Notes under the pieces: generated by a model
Told to the model about the DNA's origin: nothing
The model's input: the letters and a program-made list of their open reading frames with translations, nothing else
The model's database searches: none
Assembly: GCA_010093705.1 (NCBI GenBank)
Contig: MU006097.1
Coordinates: 329,587 to 393,586 of the forward strand
DNA length: 64,000 bases
Direction: 5' to 3'
DNA from: Patellaria atrata CBS 101060
Lineage: Eukaryota > Ascomycota > Dothideomycetes > Patellariales > Patellariaceae
In this document: piece after piece, positions 45,470 through 55,891 of the stretch
Numbering within the stretch: position 1 is the stretch's first letter
Layout: each line of letters begins with the position of its first letter
Made by a program: the position numbers and the translations under genes

Positions 45470-47737
45470 ATGGATGATAATATCCCTTCATCTCCACCGC
45501 AAGTTCTTGCATCGTCACAAGAAAATGCAATATCAAACTCTCACTTGTCCTCGCCAATGGCGCCGCCTTCGACCACATACGGGAGAAAGCTCAGAAAGCC
45601 TCCCCCCATCACCCCAAAGCGATTCAATAAGTTTTTCACACCTCGGAATTCATTGACCGGGATGGTCTCATCACGTTCGACCGGGCGTTCCGGGAGACAA
45701 TTGCGTGACATCACCCAGAGAGCCGTAAACCGCAGGAACAGTAGGCGTGGGAGCTCAACCCAAAGCAAGACCCTCTTTGTGGATGTAGAAGAAAAAGAAA
45801 ACACTCGCACTCCCGACACTGGGTCTGCGAGGAAAAGAAGGAAGCTTGCGGATCCTGAAAGTTCACCTATGCAACCCTCGCCATCAAAGAAAGCTCGACC
45901 ACGTTCCTCATCTGCTGTATCAGTACTTGAGCCGGATATCGATCTTATGTCTGATGATGAGCTGCCAAACCCATCTGTAGAAGAAGAATATCCCCAACCA
46001 ATTCGACGGCTCAAATCTTCCGGTACCAACTCCCGGATTCTGCAACGCTCTTTTGGTGGAAGATTGGGAATTGACAGGGGAATGCGGGTTGACCATTGTC
46101 TGGATTGGAGCAGTCAGGTCTCGGACTTCTATACATGCCCAGAAGATAACCATCAATTCACACATCCTGCGCTTCCTTTCTGTACAACGAGCTGCAATAG
46201 TAGGTTCTCCTTAACCGAATTCACCATTCCCATATCCTTCATGTTCTTGTCCACCCAGACAGCGCCCCTAAACTATATTTGTAAAGCTGAACTAATTTCT
46301 TTTGTAGCAAACTCACTCGTTGCTATCGGGGATGAAGAAGGAGGCGTCCGACTTGTCGAGACAGCCAGAGACGGTCTCTCTCAGTTTGGCAAAGCACATG
46401 TTTCATTCCGTCCCCACAGTAATGCGGTCATGGACCTTGCTTTCTCCTCGGATGATATATTGTTAGCAACAGCTTCAGGAGATCAGACCGCACATGTGAT
46501 CGACATGAGTACCCAAAAGCCCATATACCTGATGGCCGGTCATGTATCTTCTGTGAAGCAAGTCCTTTTCCAGCCCGGGAATGATAGTATCATCGCAACT
46601 TCTAGCCGGGATGGTGCGGTTCATCTCTGGGATCTCCGGTGCTCAGGGGTCGAGGGTCCTATCCGGGAATGGTATCATGGACCTTGCAATACAGAGCTAG
46701 CGGACCACAAGGTCACATACGCCAACCCAGTCAACTCGATCATCGGAGCTCACACCTACCGACCCCCTACTCTTCCGCAAAACAATAGTCAACTTCGGGA
46801 TGCCGTGTCTAAAATTGAAACTTCCAGTCGAGTAGGCGACGTTTCTATTACAGCTCTCTCTTTCCTCCCAAGTTCACGCTCCCACCTTCTGCTTACCGCC
46901 TCCGAGGCCTCTACCACTGTTAAGCTCTGGGATATCCGTGCACGCTGTACACGCCGAGGGCAACCTATTGCTCTTTCCACAACAAGGCAACCTGAATCTC
47001 ATTCTAAGCATCGACACTTCGGGATTAACTCCCTCACTTTGAGTAGTGATGGAGCACGGTTTTACGCCCTTAGTAGAGACAGTACAGTTTATGCTTATAG
47101 CACAAACCATCTGATTCTTGGCCACGCTCCAGAGCTCTCATCACCAACCGCCCGTCGCCAGCGCTACGGAAGCGAAGGAAAGGAGGGCTTAGGACCGATC
47201 TATGGGTTCCGCCATCCGATGCTCCATGCTACCACTTTCTATGTGAAAGCATCTCTTCGTCGTGTCGAAGCCGATAGACCTGAGCTTCTTGCTGTTGGAT
47301 CGTCTGATGGTTGTGCGGTAGTGTTTCCAACAGACGAGGCATTCCTGAACAGCAAGAACCGGAAATCGCTACTAGATGCTATGCCTACTAGCCCCATGAC
47401 GCCTCTTGCATCCTCCCAGCAGTCGATCCCTTCAACGTCCCGGCCAAATCCCCGTCGTACGCAAAGCTCGAATCTGTTTTCTTCGCGCCTCGTAGACACT
47501 ATTCCGATATATGAGCATGGTGCACCCCTCGTACGGGGACATGCTAAGGAGGTTACAAGTGTGTGCTGGACCCATAATGGGGACCTAGTAACTGTGGGCG
47601 ATGACTTCGTAGGGAGATGTTGGAGAGAAAATCAAGGGCGTGCAAGAGACTTAAGGGTCAGTGGTGAAGCGGAAGGGAAAAGATGGGGTTGTGGCTGGGC
47701 AGATGTTGAGGGTGAGGATGTTGAAGATGACATGTAA
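45470..47737 (+). CDS. CDT2: Cdt2, WD-repeat substrate receptor of CRL4 ubiquitin ligase
   Basis: Receptor that brings PCNA-bound targets to Cul4-Ddb1 for ubiquitylation in S phase. Exons 45470-46199 and 46308-47737 give 719 residues. The 108-nt intron is in frame and free of stops, so the unspliced frame is open; splicing joins CTTSCN to TNSLVAIGDEEGGVR. The N-terminus is disordered and basic (RKLRKPPPITPKRFNKFF), followed by QPIRRLKSSG. WD repeats are clear: DLAFSSDDILLATASGDQTAHVID, QVLFQPGNDSIIATSSRDGAVHLWDLR, SHLLLTASEASTTVKLWDIR, NSLTLSSDGARFYALSRDSTVYAY, and the last as VCWTHNGDLVTVGDDFVGRCW. The WDxR-type ends fit Ddb1 binding. Pairing with RRP5 and MCB-like sites suggests G1/S expression. 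The Cdt2 name rests on architecture; another CRL4 receptor is possible. Confidence 0.82.
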   Translation: MDDNIPSSPPQVLASSQENAISNSHLSSPMAPPSTTYGRKLRKPPPITPKRFNKFFTPRNSLTGMVSSRSTGRSGRQLRDITQRAVNRRNSRRGSSTQSKTLFVDVEEKENTRTPDTGSARKRRKLADPESSPMQPSPSKKARPRSSSAVSVLEPDIDLMSDDELPNPSVEEEYPQPIRRLKSSGTNSRILQRSFGGRLGIDRGMRVDHCLDWSSQVSDFYTCPEDNHQFTHPALPFCTTSCNSRFSLTEFTIPISFMFLSTQTAPLNYICKAELISFVANSLVAIGDEEGGVRLVETARDGLSQFGKAHVSFRPHSNAVMDLAFSSDDILLATASGDQTAHVIDMSTQKPIYLMAGHVSSVKQVLFQPGNDSIIATSSRDGAVHLWDLRCSGVEGPIREWYHGPCNTELADHKVTYANPVNSIIGAHTYRPPTLPQNNSQLRDAVSKIETSSRVGDVSITALSFLPSSRSHLLLTASEASTTVKLWDIRARCTRRGQPIALSTTRQPESHSKHRHFGINSLTLSSDGARFYALSRDSTVYAYSTNHLILGHAPELSSPTARRQRYGSEGKEGLGPIYGFRHPMLHATTFYVKASLRRVEADRPELLAVGSSDGCAVVFPTDEAFLNSKNRKSLLDAMPTSPMTPLASSQQSIPSTSRPNPRRTQSSNLFSSRLVDTIPIYEHGAPLVRGHAKEVTSVCWTHNGDLVTVGDDFVGRCWRENQGRARDLRVSGEAEGKRWGCGWADVEGEDVEDDM

Positions 47738-47985
47738 TTCATAAAAAGTTAGGGCTTGGAGTGAATAATTGACTCGGGGTTGGAAACACAAAAGTGGGTC
47801 TTTAAGATCAATGAATGAGCATCACCTGTATCGTCTAGATCAGACCTTCCTTGGGGTGGAATGGTTCACTAAAGGTAGCTTTTCTGTATCAGTAGCTATA
47901 ACAGGTGTCGGATGAGTAACCGGTATGGAAATGTCTCTTAAAAATTATACATTATTAGAGATGTTAATATTATTTCGAAGCAATA

Positions 47986-48633
47986 CTAAAACGCTTCATA
48001 TCCACCCCACCACAAATATCCCCCCACAGTCCCTAAACTCACTAATGCCCACGGCAGCTTCAATTCAACCACACCCCATACCCATAATGTGCCTATCGGG
48101 GGCGCCCTCTTCATTACCGCATAATATCCATGTACATTCGCCGAATACACCATATAACACCCGGCTGCTATCGCCGTCCCGAGAAACACCCCCTGCCTCA
48201 CCACCTGAAATCGATTCGCAGTCTCGGTATGCATGATATACACCACTACAAACAGCACCGGCATTGCTGCCAGCATCCGCGTCACGATCTCGGACCAACT
48301 TATCGATTCGCGATACTGGTGGTGCACTATTACGTCTAGTGTGAAGTGGAGCATGCTTAAGGAGAGGGTGTAGAGGAGAGCATCGCCAACGGGGCCGAAG
48401 TCTTCTTCGGTTGAGGAACCGGAAGGGTCATCGGTTCGTTTTTCAAAGGGTTTCCCGGCGTCTAGGAGGGCTTGTCGCTCTTCAGCGAGATCAAAGAGAG
48501 TTTTTCCTTTGGGCCCGGAACGGTCGGGTTGCGCGAGCGGGATGTTGGGTGTATAGGTCTTGGCGGGGATGCCGATTTTACGGGATGCGGCCCGGCGGTC
48601 TTTGCGCTTGCGGGGAGTTGAGGTGTCGTCCAT
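47986..48633 (-). CDS. Conserved fungal membrane protein (DUF7719-like)
   Basis: Single exon of 215 residues. The first 85 residues are polar and basic (STPRKRKDRRAASRKIGIPAKT, then LFDLAEERQALLDAGKP). Four membrane segments follow: ALLYTLSLSMLHFTLDVIV, IVTRMLAAMPVLFVVVYIMH, VVRQGVFLGTAIAAGCYMVY, and LWVWGVVELKLPWALVSLG running to the C-terminus. Loops are short with YYAVMKRAPPIG between the last two. I recall this as a widespread, uncharacterised ascomycete family now numbered DUF7719; the number is from memory. It is divergent from GPI12, with 276 bp between start codons. Confidence 0.75.
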   Translation of the reverse strand: MDDTSTPRKRKDRRAASRKIGIPAKTYTPNIPLAQPDRSGPKGKTLFDLAEERQALLDAGKPFEKRTDDPSGSSTEEDFGPVGDALLYTLSLSMLHFTLDVIVHHQYRESISWSEIVTRMLAAMPVLFVVVYIMHTETANRFQVVRQGVFLGTAIAAGCYMVYSANVHGYYAVMKRAPPIGTLWVWGVVELKLPWALVSLGTVGGYLWWGGYEAF

Positions 48634-48909
48634 GGGTTTACTGCTTGATTGTTAGATTGTGGGTTTCTTGAGACGCTAGAAGGGGGAGATTTACCTTACT
48701 GTGGAGGGAGAGAGTTGGAGGTTGTTGTCGAGCTTGACGGAAACGGTCATGCCGCGGCTGTTTTGGCTGTCCCTGAAGATCCCTTCCAGCACGATGATGC
48801 TATGTTCTTTTTAAATTCATATTCTGAACGCAAACTTTTAACTCTATGGTTCATTAAGAGCCCATAGAACAAATCGTATGTTCAATTGTGTCACCGTAAA
48901 CCACAAATC

Positions 48910-49861
48910 ATGAATTGGATTACCTGGGCTTCATTCCCCATTCTTCAATTGATCCTATGGATCTATACTTCGTTCCTCACTAGATCGTTTCCTACACTCC
49001 GAGGAAAACGGATATGCCTCTTAATTGCTCATCCCGATGATGAAGCAATGTTTTTTGCACCTACCTTACTAGCATTGACACAGCCTGCGTTAAGCAATCA
49101 CGTAAAAATCCTGTGTCTAAGCAGTGGTATGTTCACTACACACTGTATGCATGCATCAATAACCGATCCTGCAGGTGACGCGGATGGCCTTGGTGAAACA
49201 AGGAAGAAAGAGCTCGTGAAAAGTGGATTACAGCTAGGGGTAAAGAGCGAGGATGATATTCTTGTGATAGAAGACCCGTATGCTCTCCACAATCTTCCCT
49301 GTATGTCGGCGACGTGCTGACTCCAGCTTCTCTTCGAATAGGAACTTCCCCGACTCAATGAGCACGACATGGCACCCGCGACTACTCTCAAATCTCTTGA
49401 CGAAGACCTTCGCATCTCAGATGTCCTCAATACCTTCTACGAGCGCTCCGAAGGCGACTGTTGATGTCATTATAACATTCGACGCTGAAGGTGTTTCAGG
49501 GCATCCTAATCACAAATCCCTTTATCACGGTGCTCAAAGCTTCCTTAAAGCATTAATGCATCGGCACAGCGGCTGGGAATGTCCTGTCAAACTGTACACA
49601 CTTACATCCACTAACATAGTTCGGAAGTACAGCAGCATACTCGATGCTGCAACTACTGTAGTTGTATGCATGTTCCGGAGGAAAGAGACGGGAAGTGAAC
49701 CCACACCACTCATGTTCATCTCTTCTCCAGCACAATATCGGACCGCTCAGCGCGCAATGACCACTGCGCATAAGAGTCAGATGAGGTGGTTCCGCTGGGG
49801 TTGGATTAGCACATCCAGATACATGACTGTCAACGACCTCAAAAGAGAGAACATGAAGTGA
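48910..49861 (+). CDS. GPI12: GlcNAc-PI de-N-acetylase (PIG-L/Gpi12)
   Basis: ER membrane enzyme for the second step of GPI-anchor synthesis: it removes acetate from GlcNAc-phosphatidylinositol. Exons 48910-49126, 49175-49277 and 49342-49861 give 279 residues. An N-terminal anchor (WASFPILQLILWIYTSFL) is followed by the metal-binding motif IAHPDDEAMFF, which ends in the first splice at LSSG/DADGLGETRKKEL. The second splice gives VIEDP/NFPDSMSTTWHP. Then DVIITFDAEGVSGHPNHKSLYHG holds the second metal-binding region (HPNH). All catalytic residues of the family (HPDD, HxxH) are present. A Lys/Arg-rich end (VNDLKRENMK) is short but normal. Confidence 0.92.
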
Positions 49862-50379
49862 ATTGGGATCTCGGACTATCCCCAGTAGGCCCAATGTATT
49901 CCGTTGTCGTCCGGTGTACCGGCTTTACCGAAACCCTAGCCTTTGAACGATGGATCCATCGTCGATTCCGCTCTCCATAATTATCCAGAAGTTGCATAGT
50001 TTATATCCAGTTTTCAGTAGAAGGTGGTTTGCTACTCAAAGGAGAACAAGGGTGTCTCGAGCCAATAGGAAGTTCCTTCAGCCTTCAAACCCCACGCCTC
50101 TCGATCGGCTCGTATCGTATTGAGGACTGTGCTCGCACTTGGCGCAAATACCTTCTACATGGCCCAAAATGGCCTCCTGCAGGAACTCGTCAGACCTAAG
50201 TGTTCGAGTGGAGATGCTAGTTACACGGCTTAAGACCTCGGACGCTGGTTCTGAGCACGAGGCTGAACTACCCTTCAAGTCTATGATATATCCCAAACAA
50301 TTCTCTAAACATCGTCACTATCTCTTCTTTATCAGATCAGTCAAGCTTTCTCAAACTCTTTCTCAATTGATAAGACGCT
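49862..50379. other. Intergenic between GPI12 and F-box gene
   Basis: No gene recognised. It holds the GPI12 3' end and the F-box gene promoter, both genes on the plus strand. Confidence 0.4.
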
Positions 50380-50991
50380 ATGCATGCAGTTTTGACAGAG
50401 AAAGGAGCAAGCAAAGGGGACATCAAGGGGTGCCTGATCATGTCCAAACTCCCACCAGAAATTCAGCTTACCATCATCGACCAACTCGATCCCGTCGGGA
50501 AACTCAATCTAAGAATCACATCCCGCTACTATTATGATACCATTAAACCCTTAACTCCAAACGAATTGCTCCAAACTGAGAAGTCAGACTGGGCAATCAA
50601 GAATGGCTTATTGAGGTGTATGGATTGCAAGAGGTTACGTCCTTCCTCTTGTTTTGCTGACTCCATGCGGAAAGGCAAGAAGGGTCGCAATGGTTTAGAA
50701 CCGGAGAAGAGGTTTTGCATTGACTGTGGCGTGCATCCCAAGTTTGGCAGAAATCGATATACTCCTGGCTCTGAGATCGAGATCAACACGCAACGCTGGG
50801 TCATCTGTAAAGTATGCAACCTCTTCATGAAACTCGCATTCCGTGGGACGGGACGGTGTCAAGATTGCTTTGAAGAGAATAAAGATATACCAAGATTCTC
50901 GTTTCGGAGCAGAAGGAGATACTCTGACCCCTGGGAGTATACGGATGATGATATCTTAGAAGCTTACGACAAATATATGTGGGAAGAGTGA
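50380..50991 (+). CDS. F-box protein with Cys-pair (zinc-binding-like) region
   Basis: Single exon of 203 residues. An F-box lies near residues 20-60 (MSKLPPEIQLTIIDQLDPVG, then LNLRITSRYYYDTI), which would bind Skp1 in an SCF ubiquitin ligase. The rest has four CxxC-type pairs: CMDCKRLRP, RFCIDCGVHP, VICKVCNLFM and GRCQDCFEE. They are spaced like a treble-clef or paired zinc-binding module. The C-terminus is acidic and aromatic (SDPWEYTDDDILEAYDKYMW). A second in-frame Met at residue 21, just before KLPPEIQL, may be the true start. Target substrates cannot be read. Confidence 0.72.
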   Translation: MHAVLTEKGASKGDIKGCLIMSKLPPEIQLTIIDQLDPVGKLNLRITSRYYYDTIKPLTPNELLQTEKSDWAIKNGLLRCMDCKRLRPSSCFADSMRKGKKGRNGLEPEKRFCIDCGVHPKFGRNRYTPGSEIEINTQRWVICKVCNLFMKLAFRGTGRCQDCFEENKDIPRFSFRSRRRYSDPWEYTDDDILEAYDKYMWEE

Positions 50992-51233
50992 TGGAAAATT
51001 GAATATCGAGCATGAGAACGTGGCAGCAAGGACGTGGTGGTATTCAGGAGACTCTACGTCAGACTTAAAAGAAAGGAGTCCAGGCAGGAGACTTGCCAGC
51101 AAAACAAAAAGCACACCAAGTATATCAAAAGCCACTTCAACCTCATCAATGATGGGTCCGTTGTCAAACATTCTAATACTCTCATATTCGCCCTCGCATC
51201 GCAAAATGTAATAACTAGATAGTCATTCTCACT

Positions 51234-53345
51234 ATGTCGACCAAATCTAAATTCAAGCAGAGAGCAAAAACTCCTGATCGAGAAGCCCAACCCTTTTCAG
51301 AGCCTTCATCACCCAAACCAACATTCTTACAGAAACTTACGTCGTTAGTCTCAAACCCTCGTCTAGTTCCAGACCGTTCCAGATCCGAGCCTGCTGTTTC
51401 CATCACAAATAAGTCCGTCAATCTTGCTAAGTCCAGTACTCCAAGGGATATAACCCATCACCCAACATTTGAACCCACTCAAATAGACGATCATGGCATC
51501 TACTTCTTTCCCCCATATACTGGATCACCTCATTCCAGTATACTGAGTGCTTTATGCCCTCCTCGAAGAGCAAGAAGTGATAGTATAAACAGCAACCCTT
51601 CATACCGTTCAGTACAGTCTACAGAATCCCATACCAATATCCGCAGTATAGAACCGCAGTCTGTAGGCCTTGGAATATCAGTTGGACCATCATTCCACGA
51701 ACATACACATACGTCGCCGCTACAGCAGACCAAGACCATCAACCAGTCGATTGACACGTATTCGTCAACGCCCCGTGAGTCCCCTATCCTTTCTCGTCCC
51801 AATTCCCCTTGGAACAAATACTCTTTCTCCCTCCCGATTCGGTTTGAGAATCCGCTCAGGCGATATAGATCCCGCGACTCTACCACTCCATCCATCCCCT
51901 CTCGCTCCACCAGTCCACAGAGCACCAGAGACTATACCGGCACGGTCTTCTACCCTCCTTTCTCCTCCTCTCCTCCTTACCATGAAACTCAACTCCACTC
52001 TTTCCCGGCCCTTCCATCCTCCCGTTTCTCTCCGTCTCCCCTATCTTCTCCTCGACCGTCTCGTGCTCCATTCGCAGCTACAACCCGGCAATCATTTCTC
52101 CAGCGCGCAAGAAACCCCCCACAACTTCAGGCAGCCGGGGCTCATGTCAGCTTTGTTATTGCAAAGGCTGATCTGGCGAAGATGCCGAGCGGGCATCCGA
52201 GTTATAAGTCTCCGCTTGCGAATTCATCTTCGTCATCCTCTTTAGAGTCACTGCCAGGTTCTCCTCAACTCCATCGCCGCAAGGTTAAGCGTAGTGCACC
52301 ACCCTCACGCTCCAAACCAATCTCTATCCCTGGAGCCATCGAACCAGGGAGGGAAAGGACACGACGGACCCCAAGGCCGCAGATCTCGCCTAAACAGTCG
52401 CCGTCCCCTAAAAACACACCACCCGGCCTTGCTCTAAAAGTAGAAGGAACAAGTCCACTCGCGCTGAGAACACCGACGTCCCTACCTCCCACCAATCCAT
52501 CACCAGAGGGTCCCTGTTCTCGCCCTCCGCAACACGTCCATTTCGACACAGAGCCGCATCCTCAGGTTCCATCCCGCTCTTACTCAAGCTTGGAATACTG
52601 CCCCTCGCCCAACCCCTCCCTCCTTTCCGGACCTAAACCACGACTTCGCGGCGGCGCCGGCGACTCGCCCCCCAGGGTCCCAAGCGGTCTCTGGTTCCTC
52701 GCCGGCGGGCGCGGCAGACCACCCAGTTACGGACGCTTCCGCGCGATGGTGGACGGTGAGCGCGCCAGTCGCTCCCGAGGATGGCTGGGAGCTCTAACAG
52801 GCGGGCTCGTCACTAGGGAGTTGATACCTGAGGAGAAGGAGGAGCGGGAGTCGAGGAGGGGGAGAAGGAGGAAGGTTAGGGGGGTTTTAGCTGAGGCGGT
52901 GGTGGAGGGGTTAGGGTTGGTTCCTGCGAAGAAGGGAAAGGGAAAGAAGGTGCATTGGGAGGAGGGGGAGAAGGGGGGTGCAGAGGATGAGGGACAGGGG
53001 AATGAGGGTAACGAAAAGGGTGAAGGGAAGGAGGAAGAGAATGATGGGTTGGCTTATGGGGAGGATAACCGGTGCGAGGAGAGTGGTAGTGAGAGTGGGA
53101 GTGAGAGCTGTGATTCTTGTAGTAGTGATAACAGCGAGAGTAGTAGTGCGGAGAATGGGAAGGGAGATGAGGACAAGGGAGATGAGGACAAGGGAGATGC
53201 GGATAAGGGAGATGCGGATAAGGGAGATACGGATAAGGGAGATGCGGATAAGGGAGATGCGGATAAGGGGAATGGAGATAAGACGGAGATGAGCGGTGCG
53301 TTGGACACGAATAAGGACAAAGCACCGGATGAGGCTGATAAGTGA
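51234..53345 (+). CDS. Disordered Ser/Pro/Arg-rich protein with C-terminal GDxDK repeats
   Basis: I do not recognise a family. It is one exon of 703 residues. The first two thirds are Ser/Pro-rich and low complexity, with short basic patches (RRKVKRSAPPSRSKPIS) and many SP/TP sites that kinases could use. An ordered-looking block is SGLWFLAGGRGRPPSYGRFR with MVDGERASRSRGWLGALTGG (about 52680-52810). A charged stretch with KVHWEEGEKGG follows, then an acidic tail ending in pentapeptide repeats GDEDK/GDADK/GDTDK. Long antisense frames over the 3' end are by-products of the repeat and of the purine bias. Likely an intrinsically disordered cytoplasmic or nuclear protein. Confidence 0.7.
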   Translation: MSTKSKFKQRAKTPDREAQPFSEPSSPKPTFLQKLTSLVSNPRLVPDRSRSEPAVSITNKSVNLAKSSTPRDITHHPTFEPTQIDDHGIYFFPPYTGSPHSSILSALCPPRRARSDSINSNPSYRSVQSTESHTNIRSIEPQSVGLGISVGPSFHEHTHTSPLQQTKTINQSIDTYSSTPRESPILSRPNSPWNKYSFSLPIRFENPLRRYRSRDSTTPSIPSRSTSPQSTRDYTGTVFYPPFSSSPPYHETQLHSFPALPSSRFSPSPLSSPRPSRAPFAATTRQSFLQRARNPPQLQAAGAHVSFVIAKADLAKMPSGHPSYKSPLANSSSSSSLESLPGSPQLHRRKVKRSAPPSRSKPISIPGAIEPGRERTRRTPRPQISPKQSPSPKNTPPGLALKVEGTSPLALRTPTSLPPTNPSPEGPCSRPPQHVHFDTEPHPQVPSRSYSSLEYCPSPNPSLLSGPKPRLRGGAGDSPPRVPSGLWFLAGGRGRPPSYGRFRAMVDGERASRSRGWLGALTGGLVTRELIPEEKEERESRRGRRRKVRGVLAEAVVEGLGLVPAKKGKGKKVHWEEGEKGGAEDEGQGNEGNEKGEGKEEENDGLAYGEDNRCEESGSESGSESCDSCSSDNSESSSAENGKGDEDKGDEDKGDADKGDADKGDTDKGDADKGDADKGNGDKTEMSGALDTNKDKAPDEADK
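53163..53282 (+). repeat. 15-bp coding minisatellite, 8 units
   Basis: Eight in-frame 15-bp units, base form GGAGATGCGGATAAG, run from 53163 to 53282 and encode GDxDK. The first two carry GAGGAC, five carry a GCGGAT or ACGGAT form, and the last is GGGAATGGAGATAAG. Repeat length keeps frame, so copy number may vary between strains. Confidence 0.9.
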
Positions 53346-53774
53346 TAGTGTACAAGTTTTTGAAATGGCTTTTGAAATAGGGGTTATGGTTCTCATTAGA
53401 TGTTTCTCGGAGGCTGATAACTGGAGTTAGATTCTGTTCTTGGTGGTTCATGTCGTGTATTGCATATCACTTTCACATGTCATTCTGGGACCGGATATGT
53501 ATCGATTTCGTGGTTACTATTCTATATACCACCCTGGTTCAACGCTTGTCTGCTCTGCATGACGTTTCACGGCTGCTCTTTCTCGATTGAAGGCATTATC
53601 TTGCACACCCATAAGCTCACCGGCGTAAGTGCGACGGATCACAGTACGTAGAAGGGAAATGCGGATGGCTCGCAAATGAGGGCGCCGGAAAAGACGTCGA
53701 GAAATCATGATTGAAACCGATTGTAGGGGTCCAAGATTTGAATGAGGATATCCAGTATGACGATGTTCTTCGTC
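53346..53774. other. Intergenic between convergent genes
   Basis: 3' flanks of the repeat protein gene and RRB1. No gene recognised. Confidence 0.4.
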
Positions 53775-55369
53775 TTAGACACTGATAGTCTTGAAGACCC
53801 TAAACGCACATTAGCATCGATATAATGTAAATGAAGAGGATCAACATACCCGAACCCGCTCCCACCCGTCGCCATAACAGCACCGGGGATTTGTGGATGC
53901 CAATGCCCCTCTTTCACCTGCTCCATGTAATGCACAAACAGCAGCTGTGGCGGCACATCCTGCACGCCCGCCGTATCTCTACTCTCCTCGTCGTCCAACT
54001 CCACGGCAAGATCCCACAGCGTGATCGTATTATCGCCCGCACCTACCAGGACGATACTATCGTCCGTCGGATGCCACTCCAAGCTCGTGATCTGATCCTT
54101 ATGGAAGTTGAAGTTCGCCACGCTCGTCGGTTTTGCCGATTTCGCGCCATTCGCTGCCGCCGGTTTCCACTGCCGCAGGTCCCAGACCGCCCATTCGCCG
54201 TCCTCGTGGCCAGAAGCGAGCAAGTGGGCAGTTTGGTGCGACCAGGAGAGGACGTTGACGTCTGTATTCGAGACCTGGACGCTTACGGCTGGTTTGCGGG
54301 ATTTCGACCGCGAGTCCCAGATCTTGACTGCGCCGTCGTTGCCGCCGGAGGCGAAGACATTCTTTTCGTTTGGTGACCATTGGAGCTCTTCGACTGTGCC
54401 GGCGTGGCCTATGTAAGGTGTTGTGTCTGTGACGAAACCGCCGCCTTGGGTGCGGGTTGTCGCGAAGATGCGGCCTCCGATGTCACCAGTGAGGACTTTG
54501 CCTTCGGGGATCATGGGAGACCAGTCTACCGCGTAGCCTTCTACGGACTTGTGCGCGCGGACGGTACAAAGGGGTTTGTTTTGCTGGGGAGTTACTGTGG
54601 CGCCGGGGGTGTCGAATGTGGATATGTGAGGGGTGATGTCGTGGATGAGCACTTGGCCTGATTCTGTCATAGCAGCCGAGAGAGTCGTGGGAGGCTTTGC
54701 GGTGGTGGATTGGGGAGATTGATGGACTCGTATACGGTTTGTAGTGGAAGTTAGGGGTATCGATTTGGTCTCTAGGATGGGATCTGAGGTTTCATCGTCG
54801 TCTTCGTCTGAGTCTTCTTCAGCCTCGCGCTCCATACGGCTGAGACCGCTGAGCTTCATGACCATTATTTGGTTATCCTTTTCTCTTCCTCGTGCTGCTT
54901 GCGTGCCTGCTACTGCGTATACAATTGCCGGGTATGATTTGCGATTGTCACCTAGTTGGTCCTTTATGATATCTAGCGATAAACAAGGCCAAGGGGCTTC
55001 TAATGAATGTAGCATCTCGTACGTGGACAGGTCGGGCGCTAGAGTCTCTCCAGCGGATAACTTATGTCTTCCCGGTATAAAGGTATCTTGGTCTACGTCC
55101 ATTGCATCTGCAGTATCGTTAGACTGACGGTTATGGTAGTGCTTAAGGTGCAGTGAGGCTCACATACTCTCACGCTCTTCAGCCTCCCTCTCTTCATCCG
55201 GTCTACCATCTACTCCTGCCTCGAAGATTTCGTCTTCACTCTCGAATTCATCTTCGTATTCATCCTCGAATTCGCCCGCTTCATCTGGTATCTCGGGTTT
55301 AAGAGGTCTTTCGCCGGCTTTGAGAGTATCCGCCTCTTGCTCAGACGTTTCCGCGCGCCTTTTACTCAT
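53775..55369 (-). CDS. RRB1: Rrb1/GRWD1, Rpl3 chaperone and ribosome-assembly WD protein
   Basis: Nuclear WD-repeat chaperone that binds ribosomal protein L3 before its assembly into the 60S subunit. Exons 55369-55168, 55107-53850 and 53799-53775 give 494 residues. The acidic N-terminus (EFEDEYEDEFESEDEIFEAG) fits a basic-cargo chaperone. The first splice gives EEREN/AMDVDQDTFIPGRHKL, and the last gives the short ending GSGF/GVFKTISV, both typical of the family. LHSLEAPWPCLSLDII is the Rrb1 entry motif. WD repeats include YAVDWSPMIPEGKVLTGDIGG, ELQWSPNEKNVFASGGNDGAVKIWDSR, VLSWSHQTAHLLASGHEDGEWAVWDLR and SLEWHPTDDSIVLVGAGDNTITLWDL. It is divergent from SPG1, 522 bp apart. Confidence 0.93.
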
Positions 55370-55891
55370 CTTTTATAAGTGATTTTATAATTCGAAAGTG
55401 ATTAGCAAAGGTTTGTTTTAATATTTTTTATGGGAATATCTGGTGCTGGGACTTTTTTTGATATAAAATCTTGGCGAGGATCATCCATCCCACTTGGTGC
55501 TGTTTGATGGTTTGACGGTTTGACATGCCCCGAGTCAAGCAATTCCCTGCCCGAGGATAAACAGCCCAGCAAGCCACTCCAAACATTTCAATTCACATAC
55601 CCAGACGCTCACATTTTGCGTTCAATTCTCTCAGGACCTTATAGAAGGACGTATTTCGCCCTGGATATGTATACTGCCCCGTTACTATCGGCCAAACGGG
55701 CTTGACGCGAACCAGACACCAACTTCTCCTTGGCGGCTAGTAGATTGACCAGTCAGCACGCAAACTCGAAAATTCGCGATATTGAGATTCGAGGGTGAAT
55801 TTGAACCTGCAAGAGAAGGGCATTCCCGGATAACACCACTTATCTACCCCGTTTGTACTCCCATCTTCCTCGAGCTCGTTCGTGGTAAACA
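55370..55891. promoter_or_regulatory. Divergent promoter region RRB1 / SPG1
   Basis: 522 bp between two start codons. A single ACGCGA (55705-55710) lies 182 bp before the SPG1 start. A T-rich run (about 55410-55470) lies on the RRB1 side. No gene seen. Confidence 0.4.

Noticed and set aside
52876-53451. Long minus-strand reading frames opposite the repeat protein
   Set aside because: They mirror the purine-rich repeat and give low-complexity His/Pro/Ser-type protein with no domain.
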